This document shows, piece after piece, positions 1 to 10,442 of a stretch of DNA of 64,000 bases. The notes under the pieces are model-generated. The model worked only from the letters and a program-made list of their open reading frames with translations. It had not been told where the DNA came from and searched no databases. The stretch is from contig NZ_CP054840.1 in the NCBI RefSeq assembly GCF_013363755.1, positions 1,481,501 to 1,545,500 on the forward strand, given 5' to 3'. The number at the start of each line of letters is the position of its first letter. The stretch's first letter is position 1. The position numbers and the translations under genes are program-made. This DNA comes from Comamonas antarctica. GTDB taxonomy: Bacteria; Pseudomonadota; Gammaproteobacteria; Burkholderiales; Burkholderiaceae_C.

Positions 1-824
1 AGGTACTCGCCTTCGGACGGAATGCCCAGCGCCTCGAGATCGAGTCCGCGGATGCCGCCGAATTCCGCCGGCAGCGTGCGCCAGGCGGCGGTGTTGAAGG
101 CGACATCGGCCAGCGGATGGCCCAGCGTCGACAGCTCCCAGTCGAGCACTGCGACGACGCGCGGCTCGGTGGAATGGAACAGCAGGTTGTTGAGTTTGAA
201 GTCGCCATGCGTGAGCGTGACTTCATCGCCTGGCGGGATGTTTCCGGGCAGCCATTCGAGCAGCGCATCGATGGGCGGGTTGGCGCGGGTGCGCGACAGC
301 TCCCACTGCTGGCGCCAGCGCTTGAGCTGGCGCTCGAAGTAGCCCTCGGTGCGCCCGAACCCGGCCAGGCCCGCGGCGCGCCAGTCCACCGCATGCAGCG
401 TCGCCAGCGTGTCGGCCATCGCCAGGTACAGCGCGCGGCGCTGCGCGGGCGCCAGGCCCGGCAGGTCGTTGTCGTTGAACACGCGGCCCTCGACACGCTC
501 CATCAGATAGAAGGGCGTGCCGATCACCTCGGGCTCGGCGTGGTACAGCACCACGGGCGGCACGGGCAGCGCCGTCGAAGCCAGGGCCTGCATCACGCGG
601 TATTCACGGTCCACGGCATGCGCCGAGGGCAGCACCTCGCCCGCGGGCTTCTTGCGCAGCACCATCCGGCGCGGGCCATAGCTCACGAAGAATGTCGGGT
701 TGGATTGGCCGCCGCCAATGGCCTGCAGCTGCATGGCGCCGTCAAGCCCGGGCAGGCGCGCACGCAGGAAAGCATCGAGACGCCGGGGGTCGAAGGCCTG
801 GGAGGCGGAAGAAGAGGGGCGCAT
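1..824 (-). CDS. Phosphotransferase family protein (APH / ACAD10-11 type), 3' end cut by window edge
   Basis: The minus-strand frame opens with ATG at 824 and runs off the window at position 1 without a stop, so about 274 residues are visible. The translation shows the kinase-like APH fold: an N-terminal GGGQSNPTF loop, a VLRKKP strand, the catalytic loop [12 protein letters not shown] (HGDxxxxN) and the metal-binding stretch [19 protein letters not shown]. These features match the aminoglycoside-phosphotransferase-like proteins that accompany acyl-CoA dehydrogenases (ACAD10/11 type), which phosphorylate hydroxyacyl substrates or are uncharacterised. The LuxR-type regulator lies 102 bp upstream in the same direction. 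The family is clear; the substrate is not. Confidence 0.85.
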   Translation of the reverse strand, partial: MRPSSSASQAFDPRRLDAFLRARLPGLDGAMQLQAIGGGQSNPTFFVSYGPRRMVLRKKPAGEVLPSAHAVDREYRVMQALASTALPVPPVVLYHAEPEVIGTPFYLMERVEGRVFNDNDLPGLAPAQRRALYLAMADTLATLHAVDWRAAGLAGFGRTEGYFERQLKRWRQQWELSRTRANPPIDALLEWLPGNIPPGDEVTLTHGDFKLNNLLFHSTEPRVVAVLDWELSTLGHPLADVAFNTAAWRTLPAEFGGIRGLDLEALGIPSEGEY

Positions 825-926
825 GGAGTGGCAGGGAGTGGGCTTGGGTCCATCATGCGGGCCGCCCCCTGCCACCCACCCCCCCGCGGCGGGTAGGTCG
901 GGTTTGCCCTCTCGGGGCAAGCCCTG

Positions 927-3602
927 TCAGGCCTGGGCCGACACCAGGCCCAGGCTGCGCGCGCTGGCCACCGCATCGTCGCGGCCCATGACGCCCAGCT
1001 TGGCATAGACATTGCGCAGATGCCATTTGACGGTTTCGGGCGAGATGCCCAGCGCCTGCGCGATGCGCTTGTTCGACATGCTCTGCGCCAGCGCGCGCAG
1101 GATTTCCGTCTCGCGTTCCGACAAGGGCTCGGGGGCCGCGGCGCCCGCCGGGCGCGCGGCCGGCTGGTGCCGCTGGCGCTGCTGGTGCAACTGTTCGACA
1201 TAGAACGGCAGCACCGGGTCTTGCGCGCCATAGGCATCGGCGCAGGCATCGGCCAGCGCCAGGGCCTCGTCACCCAGGTCGAGAATGGTGCGTACCAGGC
1301 CCTGCTGCTGGCCCTGCTGCAGCGCGTCGCGCATGATGGCCAGCGCCTGCGCGCGCTCGCCCAGCCGCGCCAGCAGCAGCGCGCGCAGCACCCGCGTCGC
1401 GCAGCGGTCGCGGCGCTGCAGCAAGGCGGTGTCGTCGCGCCCGCACTCGCCCAGCGCCAGCAGCGCGGCGCGGTCGTCAAGCTGCGCCGCGTGGTACAGC
1501 GCCTCGATGAAACGCGCCAGGCCCTGGATGCGCTGGCTGACCGGACCCTGGCCGCCGGCATGGCGCGCGGCCAGGGCCTGGAGCCTGCCCAGCATGGCGG
1601 CGGCGCCGGCCAGGTCATTCATGTGCAGCAGGCAGCGCACGCGCTCGCTGATCGCAAATGCCTGCAGCCGGTCGAGCGAGCGGCGCTGGGCGCGTTCGTC
1701 GATGCGCTCCAGGCCTTCGATGGCTTCGAGCGGGTTGCCGTCGGCGCGGCGCAGCCGGGCGCTGGCCAGCGCCACCGTCACCAGCGCATCGGGCAGCACC
1801 ACGCGCTCCATGGTGTCGAGCCGGCCGTCCAGCAACTGGCGCAACTCGTCCAGGGCGTTGGTCTCATAAAGCGTGGCCGACAGATAGGCCGCGGCATTGC
1901 AGGCCAGTTCGCTGTAGCGGCCCAGCTCGCGTTCGGCACGGGCCAGCGCATCGCGCAGCACCGGCTCGGCCGAGCGCACATCGCCGGCATAGAGCCACGA
2001 CAGGCCCAGCAGGCATTGGTTCATCAGATGGCCGAACGCCGAATCCAGCAGCGGCGTGCCGTCGTCGCGCAGCAGCGGCGGGCCCTGCAGCACCTCGCGC
2101 GCGCTGGCGTAGTCGGCCATGTGCGCATGCATCCAGCCCAGCAGGTTGCGCCGCCCGCCGACCAGCACCACGTCCTCGGCTTCGCGCAGCGCCTTCATCG
2201 CCGGCAGCAGCGCCTGCGCGGTGAGCAGATCGTCCTCCTGCAGCGCCAGCGAGAACGCCAGCAGCGTGGCATGTGCGCGGCCTTCACCGTCGCCCGCATT
2301 CTGCTGCGACTGCAGCGCCGCCAGCGTGCCGTGGCAGGCGGCGAACTGGTTGTAGCAAAGCTGGGTCCAGCCCAGCCACAGCAGCAGCGAGGGGCGGGCG
2401 TGCAGCACGGCGCGCGGCAGCTCGGCGACGGCTCGCACGATCTGCTGCAGCTCGCCGTGCAGAAACAGCGTGCGGGCCCAGCGCTCGACCCAGGCCGCGG
2501 CCTGTTCGACATCGCCCGCGGCCACCGCATGGTGCACGGCCTCGCGCAGATGGCGCCGCTGGCCCAGCCAGCGCGCGAGCACCGCATGCGTTGCCTGCTG
2601 CTGCCGCGGCGGCAAGCCCTTGAAGCGCTCGAGCAGCAGTTCGCGGAACAGCGGATGGAAGCGAAACCAGCCGGGCGTTGCCGCATCGTGCTGTGGCAGC
2701 ACGAACAGATGCTCGCGCTGCAGGCGCTCGAGCAGCGCCGGGCCGATCCGGGCGCCCGCGAGTTCATTGGCCAGCGCCTGATTGAAGCCGCGCGCCACGG
2801 CCAGGCGCGTCATCGCGTCGATCGCGCCCTTGTCCAGCCGGCACAGCACCTCGCGGTTGAAATACGCGGCAAAGTCCTGCGCGTTCTGCACCGGCGAGGC
2901 CGGCGTGCGCGGCTGCAGGGCCAGCAGCTGCAGACCCGCGGCCCAGCCGTCGGTGATCTCCAGCAGCCGGCGCGCGTCGACGCCCGCGTCGTGGCGCTGC
3001 GGCCGCGCCTTCATGAACTGCTGCACCTCCTCGAGCGTGAAGCGCAGTTCGGCCGGGCCCAGTTCCTCCAGCATGCCCTGGTCGCGCAGCCGCGCCAGCG
3101 ACAGCGCGGGAACGCTGCGCGACACCAGCACCAGATGCAGCGCGGGCGGCGCGAAGTCCAGCAGCGTCTGCAGCACCGCATGCGCCGGCGTGTCCGTGAC
3201 GTTCTGCCAGTCGTCGATCACCATCAGCAGCGGCCGGCTGCGCGCCAGCAGCGCGCGCAGCAGCGCAATGGCAATCGCATCGGCACGCAGGCTGCCGCCG
3301 CGGTTGTAAAGCAGCCGGGCTTCATGCGCGATGTCGGGATCGACGCGGTCCAGCGCCTCGAGCAGCGGCTGCAGCAGCGCCTGGCCGTCGTCGCCGGGCT
3401 GCACCGTGAGCCAGGCCACGTCCTGGCCGAACGCCAGCGCCTGTGCGCGCCATTGCAGCGCCAGCGAGGTCTTGCCGCTGCCGGCCGGCCCGTGGATGAG
3501 CACGCATTTCTTGTGGCGCGCCTCGGCCAGGCGCGCGAGCAGTTGCCGGCGCTCGATGCGCCCGGGCTCCAGCCGGAGGGAATGAGGGTTTGTCTCGGTC
3601 AC
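927..3602 (-). CDS. Large ATP-binding LuxR-family regulator (MalT/LAL type)
   Basis: This 891-residue protein has the layout of MalT-like LAL regulators. An N-terminal STAND-type ATPase carries Walker A GPAGSGKTS (residues about 38-46) and a Walker B stretch LLMVIDDW. A long helical TPR-like middle follows. The C-terminal LuxR helix-turn-helix contains LSERETEILRALAQ, SNKRIAQALGISPETVKWHL and VYAKLGV. Such proteins are usually activated by a small ligand plus ATP. The gene is divergent from the ABC-transporter operon starting at 3880, with a 277 bp shared promoter region, so it is a candidate activator of that operon. A MocR regulator at 11.8 kb is a competing candidate. The ligand cannot be read from the sequence. 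Confidence 0.92.
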   Translation of the reverse strand: MTETNPHSLRLEPGRIERRQLLARLAEARHKKCVLIHGPAGSGKTSLALQWRAQALAFGQDVAWLTVQPGDDGQALLQPLLEALDRVDPDIAHEARLLYNRGGSLRADAIAIALLRALLARSRPLLMVIDDWQNVTDTPAHAVLQTLLDFAPPALHLVLVSRSVPALSLARLRDQGMLEELGPAELRFTLEEVQQFMKARPQRHDAGVDARRLLEITDGWAAGLQLLALQPRTPASPVQNAQDFAAYFNREVLCRLDKGAIDAMTRLAVARGFNQALANELAGARIGPALLERLQREHLFVLPQHDAATPGWFRFHPLFRELLLERFKGLPPRQQQATHAVLARWLGQRRHLREAVHHAVAAGDVEQAAAWVERWARTLFLHGELQQIVRAVAELPRAVLHARPSLLLWLGWTQLCYNQFAACHGTLAALQSQQNAGDGEGRAHATLLAFSLALQEDDLLTAQALLPAMKALREAEDVVLVGGRRNLLGWMHAHMADYASAREVLQGPPLLRDDGTPLLDSAFGHLMNQCLLGLSWLYAGDVRSAEPVLRDALARAERELGRYSELACNAAAYLSATLYETNALDELRQLLDGRLDTMERVVLPDALVTVALASARLRRADGNPLEAIEGLERIDERAQRRSLDRLQAFAISERVRCLLHMNDLAGAAAMLGRLQALAARHAGGQGPVSQRIQGLARFIEALYHAAQLDDRAALLALGECGRDDTALLQRRDRCATRVLRALLLARLGERAQALAIMRDALQQGQQQGLVRTILDLGDEALALADACADAYGAQDPVLPFYVEQLHQQRQRHQPAARPAGAAAPEPLSERETEILRALAQSMSNKRIAQALGISPETVKWHLRNVYAKLGVMGRDDAVASARSLGLVSAQA

Positions 3603-3755
3603 CGTTCTTGTAATGGGTCAGCTTGGTCGAGGCGCTATGGTGCCATGGCAGCGGGCTGCCGCCGTGTCGCATCGGCAAGCGACCTGTTGGCGCGGCTTCG
3701 GAAGCTGCGGCGCGGCAGCCGTACGCTGCGTCCGGTGTGTCGGCCTGGCACTGCG

Positions 3756-3804
3756 CTGTACCGCGCAACTGTACCTATTGGAATGGATACAGTTTGTCTA
3801 TATT
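3756..3804 (+). promoter_or_regulatory. Candidate operator with repeated CTGTACC boxes and -10 of the transporter operon
   Basis: Two direct copies of CTGTACC lie at 3756-3762 and 3769-3775 (13-bp period). An imperfect inverted copy, GATACAG, is at 3786-3792. A -10-like TATATT sits at 3799-3804, about 75 bp before the binding-protein ATG. The same box recurs as a perfect inverted pair at 11803-11826 next to a MocR regulator. MocR-family regulators are known to bind repeated half-sites that overlap promoters, so I infer that this is a MocR operator. The boxes are seen directly; the binder is inferred. Confidence 0.6.
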
Positions 3805-3879
3805 GACCAGAAGGCCGCGGGTCCATCCGACCGGCGCGCCTGGACTGCTCAAACACAAAAACCGTCAAAGGAGACAAGC

Positions 3880-5067
3880 ATGAACGGGTTCAAAGGATTT
3901 GCCAAGGTGGCGCTGGCTGCGGCCATCGTGTCGGGCACGGCGTATGCGCAGGACATCAAGATCGGCTACAACGCCGACATGTCCGGCAGCGGCGTGGCCG
4001 AGCTGGGGATCTCGGGGCGCTGGGGCTTCGAGGCGGCCATCGAGGACATCAACAAGGCCGGCGGCATCATGGGCCGCAAGGTGGTGGGCGTCATCCGCGA
4101 CGACCTGGGCACGCCGCCCAAGTCGATCCAGAACATGACCGAGCTGATCGACAACGAAAAGGTCGCGGCCGTGGTCGGCCCGGCCAACTCGGGCAATGCG
4201 CTGGCGTGGCTGCACCTGCCCCAGCAAAAGAAGATCCCGGTGGTGGTGCCGATCGCCACCGGCTCGGAGATCACCACGCGCTACGCCAACGATGCGCAGA
4301 ACTACCTGTTCCGCATTTCCATGGTCGACCGCGAGCAGTCGGCGCTGCTGGCCGCGTATGCGGTCAAGCATTCCGCAGGCAAGAAGATTGCCGTGCTGGC
4401 CGACTCCACAGGCTACGGCCAGGGCGGCACCAAGGATGCGACGGCGATTCTCGAGCTGCATGGCGTCAAGCCGGTGGCCGTCGAGAAGTTCGGCCCCAAG
4501 GACACCGACATCACCTCGCAGCTGTCGAAGATCAAGGCCGCGGGCGCGGATACGGTGATCGTCTACGGCCTGGCCGACGGCACGGCGCAGGTGCTGCGCA
4601 GCATGGAGAAGATCAACTACCTGCCGACCACGCTGGGCGCCTGGGGCAATCTGAGTTCGCTGTTCCCGAAGATGACCGGCGCCAAGCTGTCCGAGCATCT
4701 GATCATGGCGGCGTCGACCACGGAAGACACCAACGCCAAGACCCGCGCGCTGGGCGAGCGCGTGCGCAAGAACTTCCCCACGCTGACCACCTTCCCGTGC
4801 GCGGCGCAGAGCTACGACTCGGTGATGCTGCTGGCCGCGGCGATGAAGCAGGCCAACAGCACCGACGGCGCCAAGGTGGCCGCGGCGCTCGAGAACCTGC
4901 AGGGCGTGGAGGGCGTGATCAAGACCTACAACAAGCCTTTCACCAAGACCATGCATGAAGGGCTGAACGTCAACGACTTCTACCTCGCGCGCTGGAAGGG
5001 CGACAGCGTCGTGAAGTTCGAGGACTCGGTGACCAAGGGCTTCCAGTCTGCCGACTTCAAGAAGTAA
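3880..5067 (+). CDS. Branched-chain amino acid-type ABC transporter substrate-binding protein
   Basis: This 395-residue periplasmic binding protein belongs to the LivJ/type I family. The ATG at 3880 follows a GGAGACAAG Shine-Dalgarno and gives a clean Sec signal peptide (MNGFKGFAKVALAAAIVSG, cleavage after AYA). The longer upstream frame has no signal peptide and runs through the promoter boxes. Typical features are the early YNADMSGSG ligand loop and the mid-protein AYAVKHSAGKKIAVLAD segment. It is the first gene of a transporter operon with LivH, fused LivM-LivG and LivF. Despite the family name, many members bind aromatic acids, amides or hydroxy acids. The nearby acyl-CoA ligase and HMG-CoA reductase suggest a carboxylate ligand here. 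Confidence 0.9.
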   Translation: MNGFKGFAKVALAAAIVSGTAYAQDIKIGYNADMSGSGVAELGISGRWGFEAAIEDINKAGGIMGRKVVGVIRDDLGTPPKSIQNMTELIDNEKVAAVVGPANSGNALAWLHLPQQKKIPVVVPIATGSEITTRYANDAQNYLFRISMVDREQSALLAAYAVKHSAGKKIAVLADSTGYGQGGTKDATAILELHGVKPVAVEKFGPKDTDITSQLSKIKAAGADTVIVYGLADGTAQVLRSMEKINYLPTTLGAWGNLSSLFPKMTGAKLSEHLIMAASTTEDTNAKTRALGERVRKNFPTLTTFPCAAQSYDSVMLLAAAMKQANSTDGAKVAAALENLQGVEGVIKTYNKPFTKTMHEGLNVNDFYLARWKGDSVVKFEDSVTKGFQSADFKK

Positions 5068-5075
5068 GCCGCTGC

Positions 5076-5108
5076 CGCCGGCGGTCCGCAACCCGCGGTC
5101 CGCCGGCG
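5076..5108 (+). other. Strong hairpin between binding-protein and permease genes
   Basis: CGCCGGCGG (5076-5084) pairs with CCGCCGGCG (5100-5108). Inside it CCGC pairs with GCGG, with a T-T mismatch and an AACCC loop. No U-tract follows, so it is not a typical terminator. A stem at this place in an ABC operon commonly protects the upstream binding-protein mRNA from 3' decay, giving more receptor than permease. That role is inferred. Confidence 0.6.
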
Positions 5109-5144
5109 TTGGCATTGGCATGACGAGCGATCGGAGTTGCGCGT

Positions 5145-6065
5145 ATGGCAGTCAGTATTCTTCAGGCCATGTTCAGTGGCCTGGCGCTGGGCAGCATCTA
5201 TGCCCTGGTGGCGCTGGGATTCAACATCACCTACAACACCACCAAGACCTTCAATTTCGGGCAGGGCGAGTTTCTCGTCGCCGGCGCCTTCATCGCGGTA
5301 TCGGCGCTGCTGCTGCTGGCCGGCCATGACCTCAAGGGCAGCCTGCAGCAGGCCGAAGTCACGCTGGCGCGCTACGGCCTGAGCCTGATCGCCACCGTGG
5401 CGATCATGGGCCTGCTGGGCGTGGTGGTGTACTACGCCGCGATCCGGCCGTTCATCGGCCAGGGCGGGCTGGCCTGGGTCATGAGCACCATCGGCTTCGG
5501 CATCATCATCCAGAACGTCGCGCTGGCCATCTGGGGTCCGTCGCCCATGGTCATGCCGTCGCCGCTGGGCAACGAAGTGCTGCGCATCGGCGGCGCGGGC
5601 GTGCTGCCGCAGGAGATCCTGGTGCTGTGCGTGAGCATCGCGCTGATGCTGTGCCTCGACGTCGTGATGCGCAAGACGCGCCTGGGCAAGGCGGTGCGCG
5701 CCGTCGCGCAGAGCAGCGCGGCCGCAACGCTGATGGGCATCAACGTGACGGCCATCGTGGTGCTGGCGTTTGTCGTCAGCGCCAGCCTGGCGGGCATTGC
5801 CGGACTGCTGATCGCGCCGATCACCACGGCGTCGGTGTTCATGGGGCTGACGCTGGCGCTGAAGGCCTTTTCCTCGGCCATCGTCGGCGGCCTGAGCAAC
5901 CCGCGCGGCTGCATGCTCGGCGGTTTCCTGCTCGGCCTGATCGAGGCCATGGTCGGGTTGTGGCATGCGGAGCTGCGCGAGATCAGCATCTTCGTGCTGA
6001 TCATTTTCGTGCTGGTGCTCAAGCCCGAAGGCTTGCTGGGCCAACGCGTGGTGGAGAAGGTCTGA
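5145..6065 (+). CDS. livH: Branched-chain amino acid-type ABC transporter permease (LivH family)
   Basis: This 306-residue integral membrane protein has multiple hydrophobic segments. It carries LivH hallmarks: the N-terminal FSGLALGSIYALVALGFNI, a TFNFGQGEF loop after the first helix, and the C-terminal LNPRG-like stretch LSNPRGCMLGGFLLG. It forms one half of the membrane channel with the LivM part of the next gene. Its stop overlaps the next start (TGATG), so the two are translationally coupled. An earlier ATG at 5121 is out of frame; the ATG at 5145 has a purine-rich CGGAG upstream. Confidence 0.92.
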   Translation: MAVSILQAMFSGLALGSIYALVALGFNITYNTTKTFNFGQGEFLVAGAFIAVSALLLLAGHDLKGSLQQAEVTLARYGLSLIATVAIMGLLGVVVYYAAIRPFIGQGGLAWVMSTIGFGIIIQNVALAIWGPSPMVMPSPLGNEVLRIGGAGVLPQEILVLCVSIALMLCLDVVMRKTRLGKAVRAVAQSSAAATLMGINVTAIVVLAFVVSASLAGIAGLLIAPITTASVFMGLTLALKAFSSAIVGGLSNPRGCMLGGFLLGLIEAMVGLWHAELREISIFVLIIFVLVLKPEGLLGQRVVEKV

Positions 6066-7889
6066 TGCACAAATTCAAGCATCTTCTGGGTGTCATCGCG
6101 TTTGCCGCCGTGCTGGGGCTGGTGCCGGTGCTCACCGACAACGGGTTCTATCTCAAGGTCCTGTTCCTGATCGGCGTGAACTACCTGGCCGCCGCCGGCC
6201 TCAATGTGCTGGTCGGCTACGCGGGCCAGAAATCGCTGGGCCATGCGGGCCTGTTTGCCGTGGGCGCCTATACGGCCGCGCTGCTCACGGCCAGGCTGGG
6301 CTGGAACCCCTGGCTTGCATTTGCCGCCGCGGGCGCGATGGCCGGGCTGTTCGGCGTGGTGATCGCCTTGCCCGCGCTGCGCGTGCGCGGCCCGGCGCTG
6401 GCCATGGTGACCATTGGCTTTGGCGTGGTGGTGGAGAAGGTGGTCTCCGAATGGCAGGACGTGTTCGCGGGCCAGCAGGGCATCTACGGCGTGCTGCCGC
6501 TGACCTGGCAAGGCCAGCCGCTGGATTCCCGGCAATGGGTCTGGGTGGTGCTGGCGCTGGGCATCGCCGCGCATCTGATGCTGCGCTCGCTGCTGCGCGG
6601 CAAGTACGGCCGCGCCTTCATGGCCGTCAACACCGCCGAGGTGGCGGCGGAAAGCGTGGGCGTGAGCGTCTACCGCTACAAGGTGCTGGCCTTCGTGATC
6701 AGCGCCGTGACCTGCGGCTTCGCGGGCGCGCTGATCACCCAGCAGAACCAGTACATCAATTCCGATTTCATCACCTTCAACCTGTCGGTGTTCTTCCTGC
6801 TGATCGTGCTGTTCGGCGGGCGCTCGGTCTACGGGCCGCTGCTGGGCGCGGTGGTGCTGACGCTGCTCGATGCATTCCTGGCGCGCTGGCCCGGCGTGCA
6901 GCATTTCACCTATGGCGCGCTGCTGCTGTTTGCGCTGTATGCGATGCCCGACGGGCTGTCGGGCGCCTTGTCCGGCTGGGCGCGCCGCTTCGGCGCGAAG
7001 CCGGGCCCTGCGGCAAGCGATGCACCCGAACTCCTGGCCGCCTGGCGCGCGCGCGTGGCCGAAGCCGCCGCCTACGGCAGCCAGGTGCTGTTGCGTACGC
7101 AGGGGCTGTACAAGGCCTATGGCGGCGTGGTGCCGACCAACAACCTCGACATCGAGATCCAGTCGGGCCATGTGCATTCGCTGATCGGCCCGAACGGCGC
7201 GGGCAAGACCACGCTGCTCAACATCCTCTCGGGCATCGTGCCGCCGAGCCGTGGCAGCATCGAGTTCCGCGGCGCCAGCATCGTTGGGCGGCCGGTGTTC
7301 CGCATCTGCAATATGGGGCTGGGCCGCACCTTCCAGAACCTCAAGCTGTTTGCCGACATGTCGGTCATCGACAACGTCAAGGTGGGCCTGCACCAGCATA
7401 TCCGCGCCGGCTTCTGGTCCTACCTTCTCGGGCTGCCCGCGGCGGCGCGCGACGAGGCCGGTGCCACGGCCGAGGCGCGGCAGATCCTGCAGTTCCTCGG
7501 GCTGCAAGCCCATGCCCAGGCGCTGGCCGGCAGCCTGCCCTACGGGCTGCAGCGCCGCGTGGAACTCGCGCGGGCGCTGGCCACGCGGCCCGCGCTGCTG
7601 CTGCTCGATGAACCCGCGGCCGGCCTCAATCCCCAGGAAACCGCGGAGCTGGTGGACGTGATCCGCAGCATCCGCGACCTGGGCATCACCATCTTGCTGA
7701 TCGAGCACCATATGGACCTGGTCATGGCCATCTCGGACCATGTGATCGTGCTCGATTACGGCGAGAAGATCGCCGAGGGCCAGCCCGCGGCGGTGCAGGG
7801 CAACCCGCGCGTGATCGCCGCCTATCTGGGCACCGATGAAGAAGAGGAGGAAGCCTTGCACAACCCCGAAGCGCTTGCGGGAGCCCGCC

Positions 7890-7897
<8 letters not shown>
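6065..7897 (+). CDS. Fused ABC permease-ATPase (LivM-LivG) of branched-chain type
   Basis: One 610-residue frame holds two proteins that are separate in E. coli. Residues 1 to about 310 are a LivM-type permease (NYLAAAGLNVLVGYAGQKSLGHA, then LPALRVRGPALAMVTIGFG). Residues about 345-610 are a LivG-type ATPase with Walker A GPNGAGKTT from residue 375, signature LPYGLQRRVELARAL, Walker B LLLLDEPAAGLNP and the H-loop IEHHMD. The first half has no internal stop, so the fusion is real as read. The gene overlaps livH by one base and livF by 8 bases. It forms the second channel subunit together with one of the two nucleotide-binding subunits. The fusion is known in some betaproteobacteria. Confidence 0.92.
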
Positions 7898-8615
<718 letters not shown>

Positions 8616-8634
8616 ACCTCTGCAAGGACTCCGT

Positions 8635-10269
8635 GTGATTGCCATCCATGACGACAGCAGCATCGGCGACGTGTTTTTCGAGGCCGCGCGGGCCTATGCC
8701 GGCAACAGCCTGCTGGCCGTGCCGGCAAACCCGGCGCGCAGCTACCACCCGCAGGGCTGCGAGATCCGCTATGCCGATGCCGCCGCCCAGGTCAAGCAGC
8801 TGATGCACGACTACCGCCAGGCGGGTTACGGCCTGGGGCACCGCGTCGGCCTGCTGCTGGAAAGCCGGCCCGAACACATGCTGCACAAGCTGGCGCTGAA
8901 TGCGCTGGGCGTGTGCTGCGTGCCCGTCAATCCCGACTACCGCGCGGGCGAGTTCGCCTACCTGATCGACCATGCGCGGCTCGATCTGCTGCTGGTGCTG
9001 CAAAGCCATCTGCCCGCGGCCGAGGCCGCGCTGCGCGAAAGCCGGCACCGTCCCGAAGTGATGGTCTGGGAGCAGTGGGCGCAGGGCGTGGCGCGCGCGC
9101 CGCGGCCCGCCCAGCCCGGCCAGCCGGGGCCGGACACCCCGGCCAGCATCCTCTACACCTCGGGCACCACGGGCCGGCCCAAGGGCTGCGTGCTGTCGCA
9201 CCGCTACGAGCTGGCCGCGGGCCAGGCCTACGCCACGCGCGGCGGGCTGGCCCACATCCGCGAGGGAGTGGAGCGCCTGTACAACCCGCTGCCGCTGTTC
9301 CATGTGAATGCGTCGATCCTGTCGTTCTACTGCATGCTGCTCACGGGCGGCTGCCAGGTGCAGACCGACCGCTTCCAGCCCTCGCGCTGGTGGCAGGAAG
9401 TGCGCGAGACGCGTGCCACCATCGTGCATTACCTCGGTGTCGTGATCCAGTTGCTGCTGCTGCAGCCGCCGTCGCCCGCGGACCGCGAACACTGCGTGCG
9501 CTTCGGCTTTGGCGCGGGCGTCGAGCCCCAGCTGCATGCGGCGTTCGAGGAACGCTTCGGGTTTCCGCTGCTCGAGCTCTGGGGCATGACCGAGATGGTG
9601 CGCATCATGGTCGATTGCCATGCGCCGCGCCAGGTCGGCACGCGCGCCTTCGGGCGCGCGGTGGAAGGCGTGCAGGCGCGCGCCGTCGACGACCTGGACC
9701 AGGACGTGCCCGACGGCACGCCCGGCGAACTGGTGATCCGCCACTCGGCGCAGACGCCGCGCAAGGATTTCTTCAGCGAATACCTGGACGACCCGCAGGC
9801 CACCGAAAGCGCCTGGCGCAACGGCTGGTTCCATACCGGCGACGTGGTGGTGCGCGACGCGGGCGGCATGTTCCATTTCGTCGACCGGCGCAAGAACATC
9901 ATCCGGCGCTCGGGCGAGAACATCGCCGCGGCCGAAGTCGAGGCCCAGTTGCTGACCCATCCGCTGATCGAGCAGGCCGCGGTCATGGCCGTGGCCGACG
10001 AGGTGCGCGAGGAGGAGGTGCTGGCCTGCATCGTGCTCAGGGCCGGCGTGCCGGCCGACGATGCCCGGGCCGCGCTGGCGCGGGACATCTTCCAGCACTG
10101 CCACCAGGCCCTCGCGTATTACAAGGCGCCGGGCTGGATCTGGTTCACGCCGCAGATTCCCACGACCGGCACGCAGAAGATCCAGAAGCATGCGATCTTT
10201 GCGCGCGGCGCCGATCCGCGTCAGGCGGCGGGAATGGTGGATTTGCGCGGGATGAAGAAGCGCGGGTGA
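8635..10269 (+). CDS. AMP-forming acyl-CoA synthetase (CaiC-like)
   Basis: This 544-residue ANL-superfamily ligase activates a carboxylic acid to its CoA thioester through an acyl-adenylate. Motifs in order are YTSGTTGRPKGC (A3), LPLFHVNA, ELWGMTEM (A5), WFHTGD (A7), RRKNIIRRSGENIAAAEVE (A8) and the C-terminal TGTQKIQK with the A10 lysine. The start is GTG at 8635, with AAGGA six bases upstream; an upstream ATG in frame would overlap livF deeply. It lies 19 bp after livF, so it is probably the last gene of the transporter operon and acts on the imported acid. It resembles crotonobetaine/carnitine-CoA ligases. The actual substrate is unknown. Confidence 0.88.
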   Translation: MIAIHDDSSIGDVFFEAARAYAGNSLLAVPANPARSYHPQGCEIRYADAAAQVKQLMHDYRQAGYGLGHRVGLLLESRPEHMLHKLALNALGVCCVPVNPDYRAGEFAYLIDHARLDLLLVLQSHLPAAEAALRESRHRPEVMVWEQWAQGVARAPRPAQPGQPGPDTPASILYTSGTTGRPKGCVLSHRYELAAGQAYATRGGLAHIREGVERLYNPLPLFHVNASILSFYCMLLTGGCQVQTDRFQPSRWWQEVRETRATIVHYLGVVIQLLLLQPPSPADREHCVRFGFGAGVEPQLHAAFEERFGFPLLELWGMTEMVRIMVDCHAPRQVGTRAFGRAVEGVQARAVDDLDQDVPDGTPGELVIRHSAQTPRKDFFSEYLDDPQATESAWRNGWFHTGDVVVRDAGGMFHFVDRRKNIIRRSGENIAAAEVEAQLLTHPLIEQAAVMAVADEVREEEVLACIVLRAGVPADDARAALARDIFQHCHQALAYYKAPGWIWFTPQIPTTGTQKIQKHAIFARGADPRQAAGMVDLRGMKKRG

Positions 10270-10326
10270 GGAGACGCCGCCGGGGGCTTCGACAAGCTCG
10301 GCCCGAACGGGTTTCTCCGTCGCGCC

Positions 10327-10406
10327 AGGCTCAGCACGAACGGAACGACCGTTCGTCCTGAGCCTGCCTCGCCGGCCGCGTCGAACCATGGACGGCCTGC
10401 GCTCAA
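10327..10406. repeat. Dispersed intergenic repeat, copy 1, with hairpin
   Basis: AGGCTCAGCACGAACGG (10327-10343) and CCGTTCGTCCTGAGCCT (10349-10365) form a near-perfect 17-bp inverted repeat with a 5-base loop. The right arm continues through GCCGGCCGCGTCGAA and GGCCTGCGCTCAA, and this block (10349-10406) recurs at 49637-49694 with a few changes. Both copies lie between 3' ends of convergent genes. This copy separates the acyl-CoA ligase from HMG-CoA reductase. It resembles REP/BIME-type elements and may also end transcription from both sides. Confidence 0.7.
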
Positions 10407-10442
10407 GCCCGACCCTGCGTCAGACCCAGGGCGCATATCCCG

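Noticed and set aside
1020..3806. Open frame of 928 codons on the plus strand
   Set aside because: It is entirely antisense to the LuxR-type regulator, whose domains are unmistakable; the translation is Arg/Gln-rich without any recognisable motif, a GC-rich shadow frame.
9150..9200. Non-ribosomal peptide synthetase adenylation domain
   Set aside because: The ANL protein is a stand-alone ligase of 544 residues with no carrier or condensation domain nearby.
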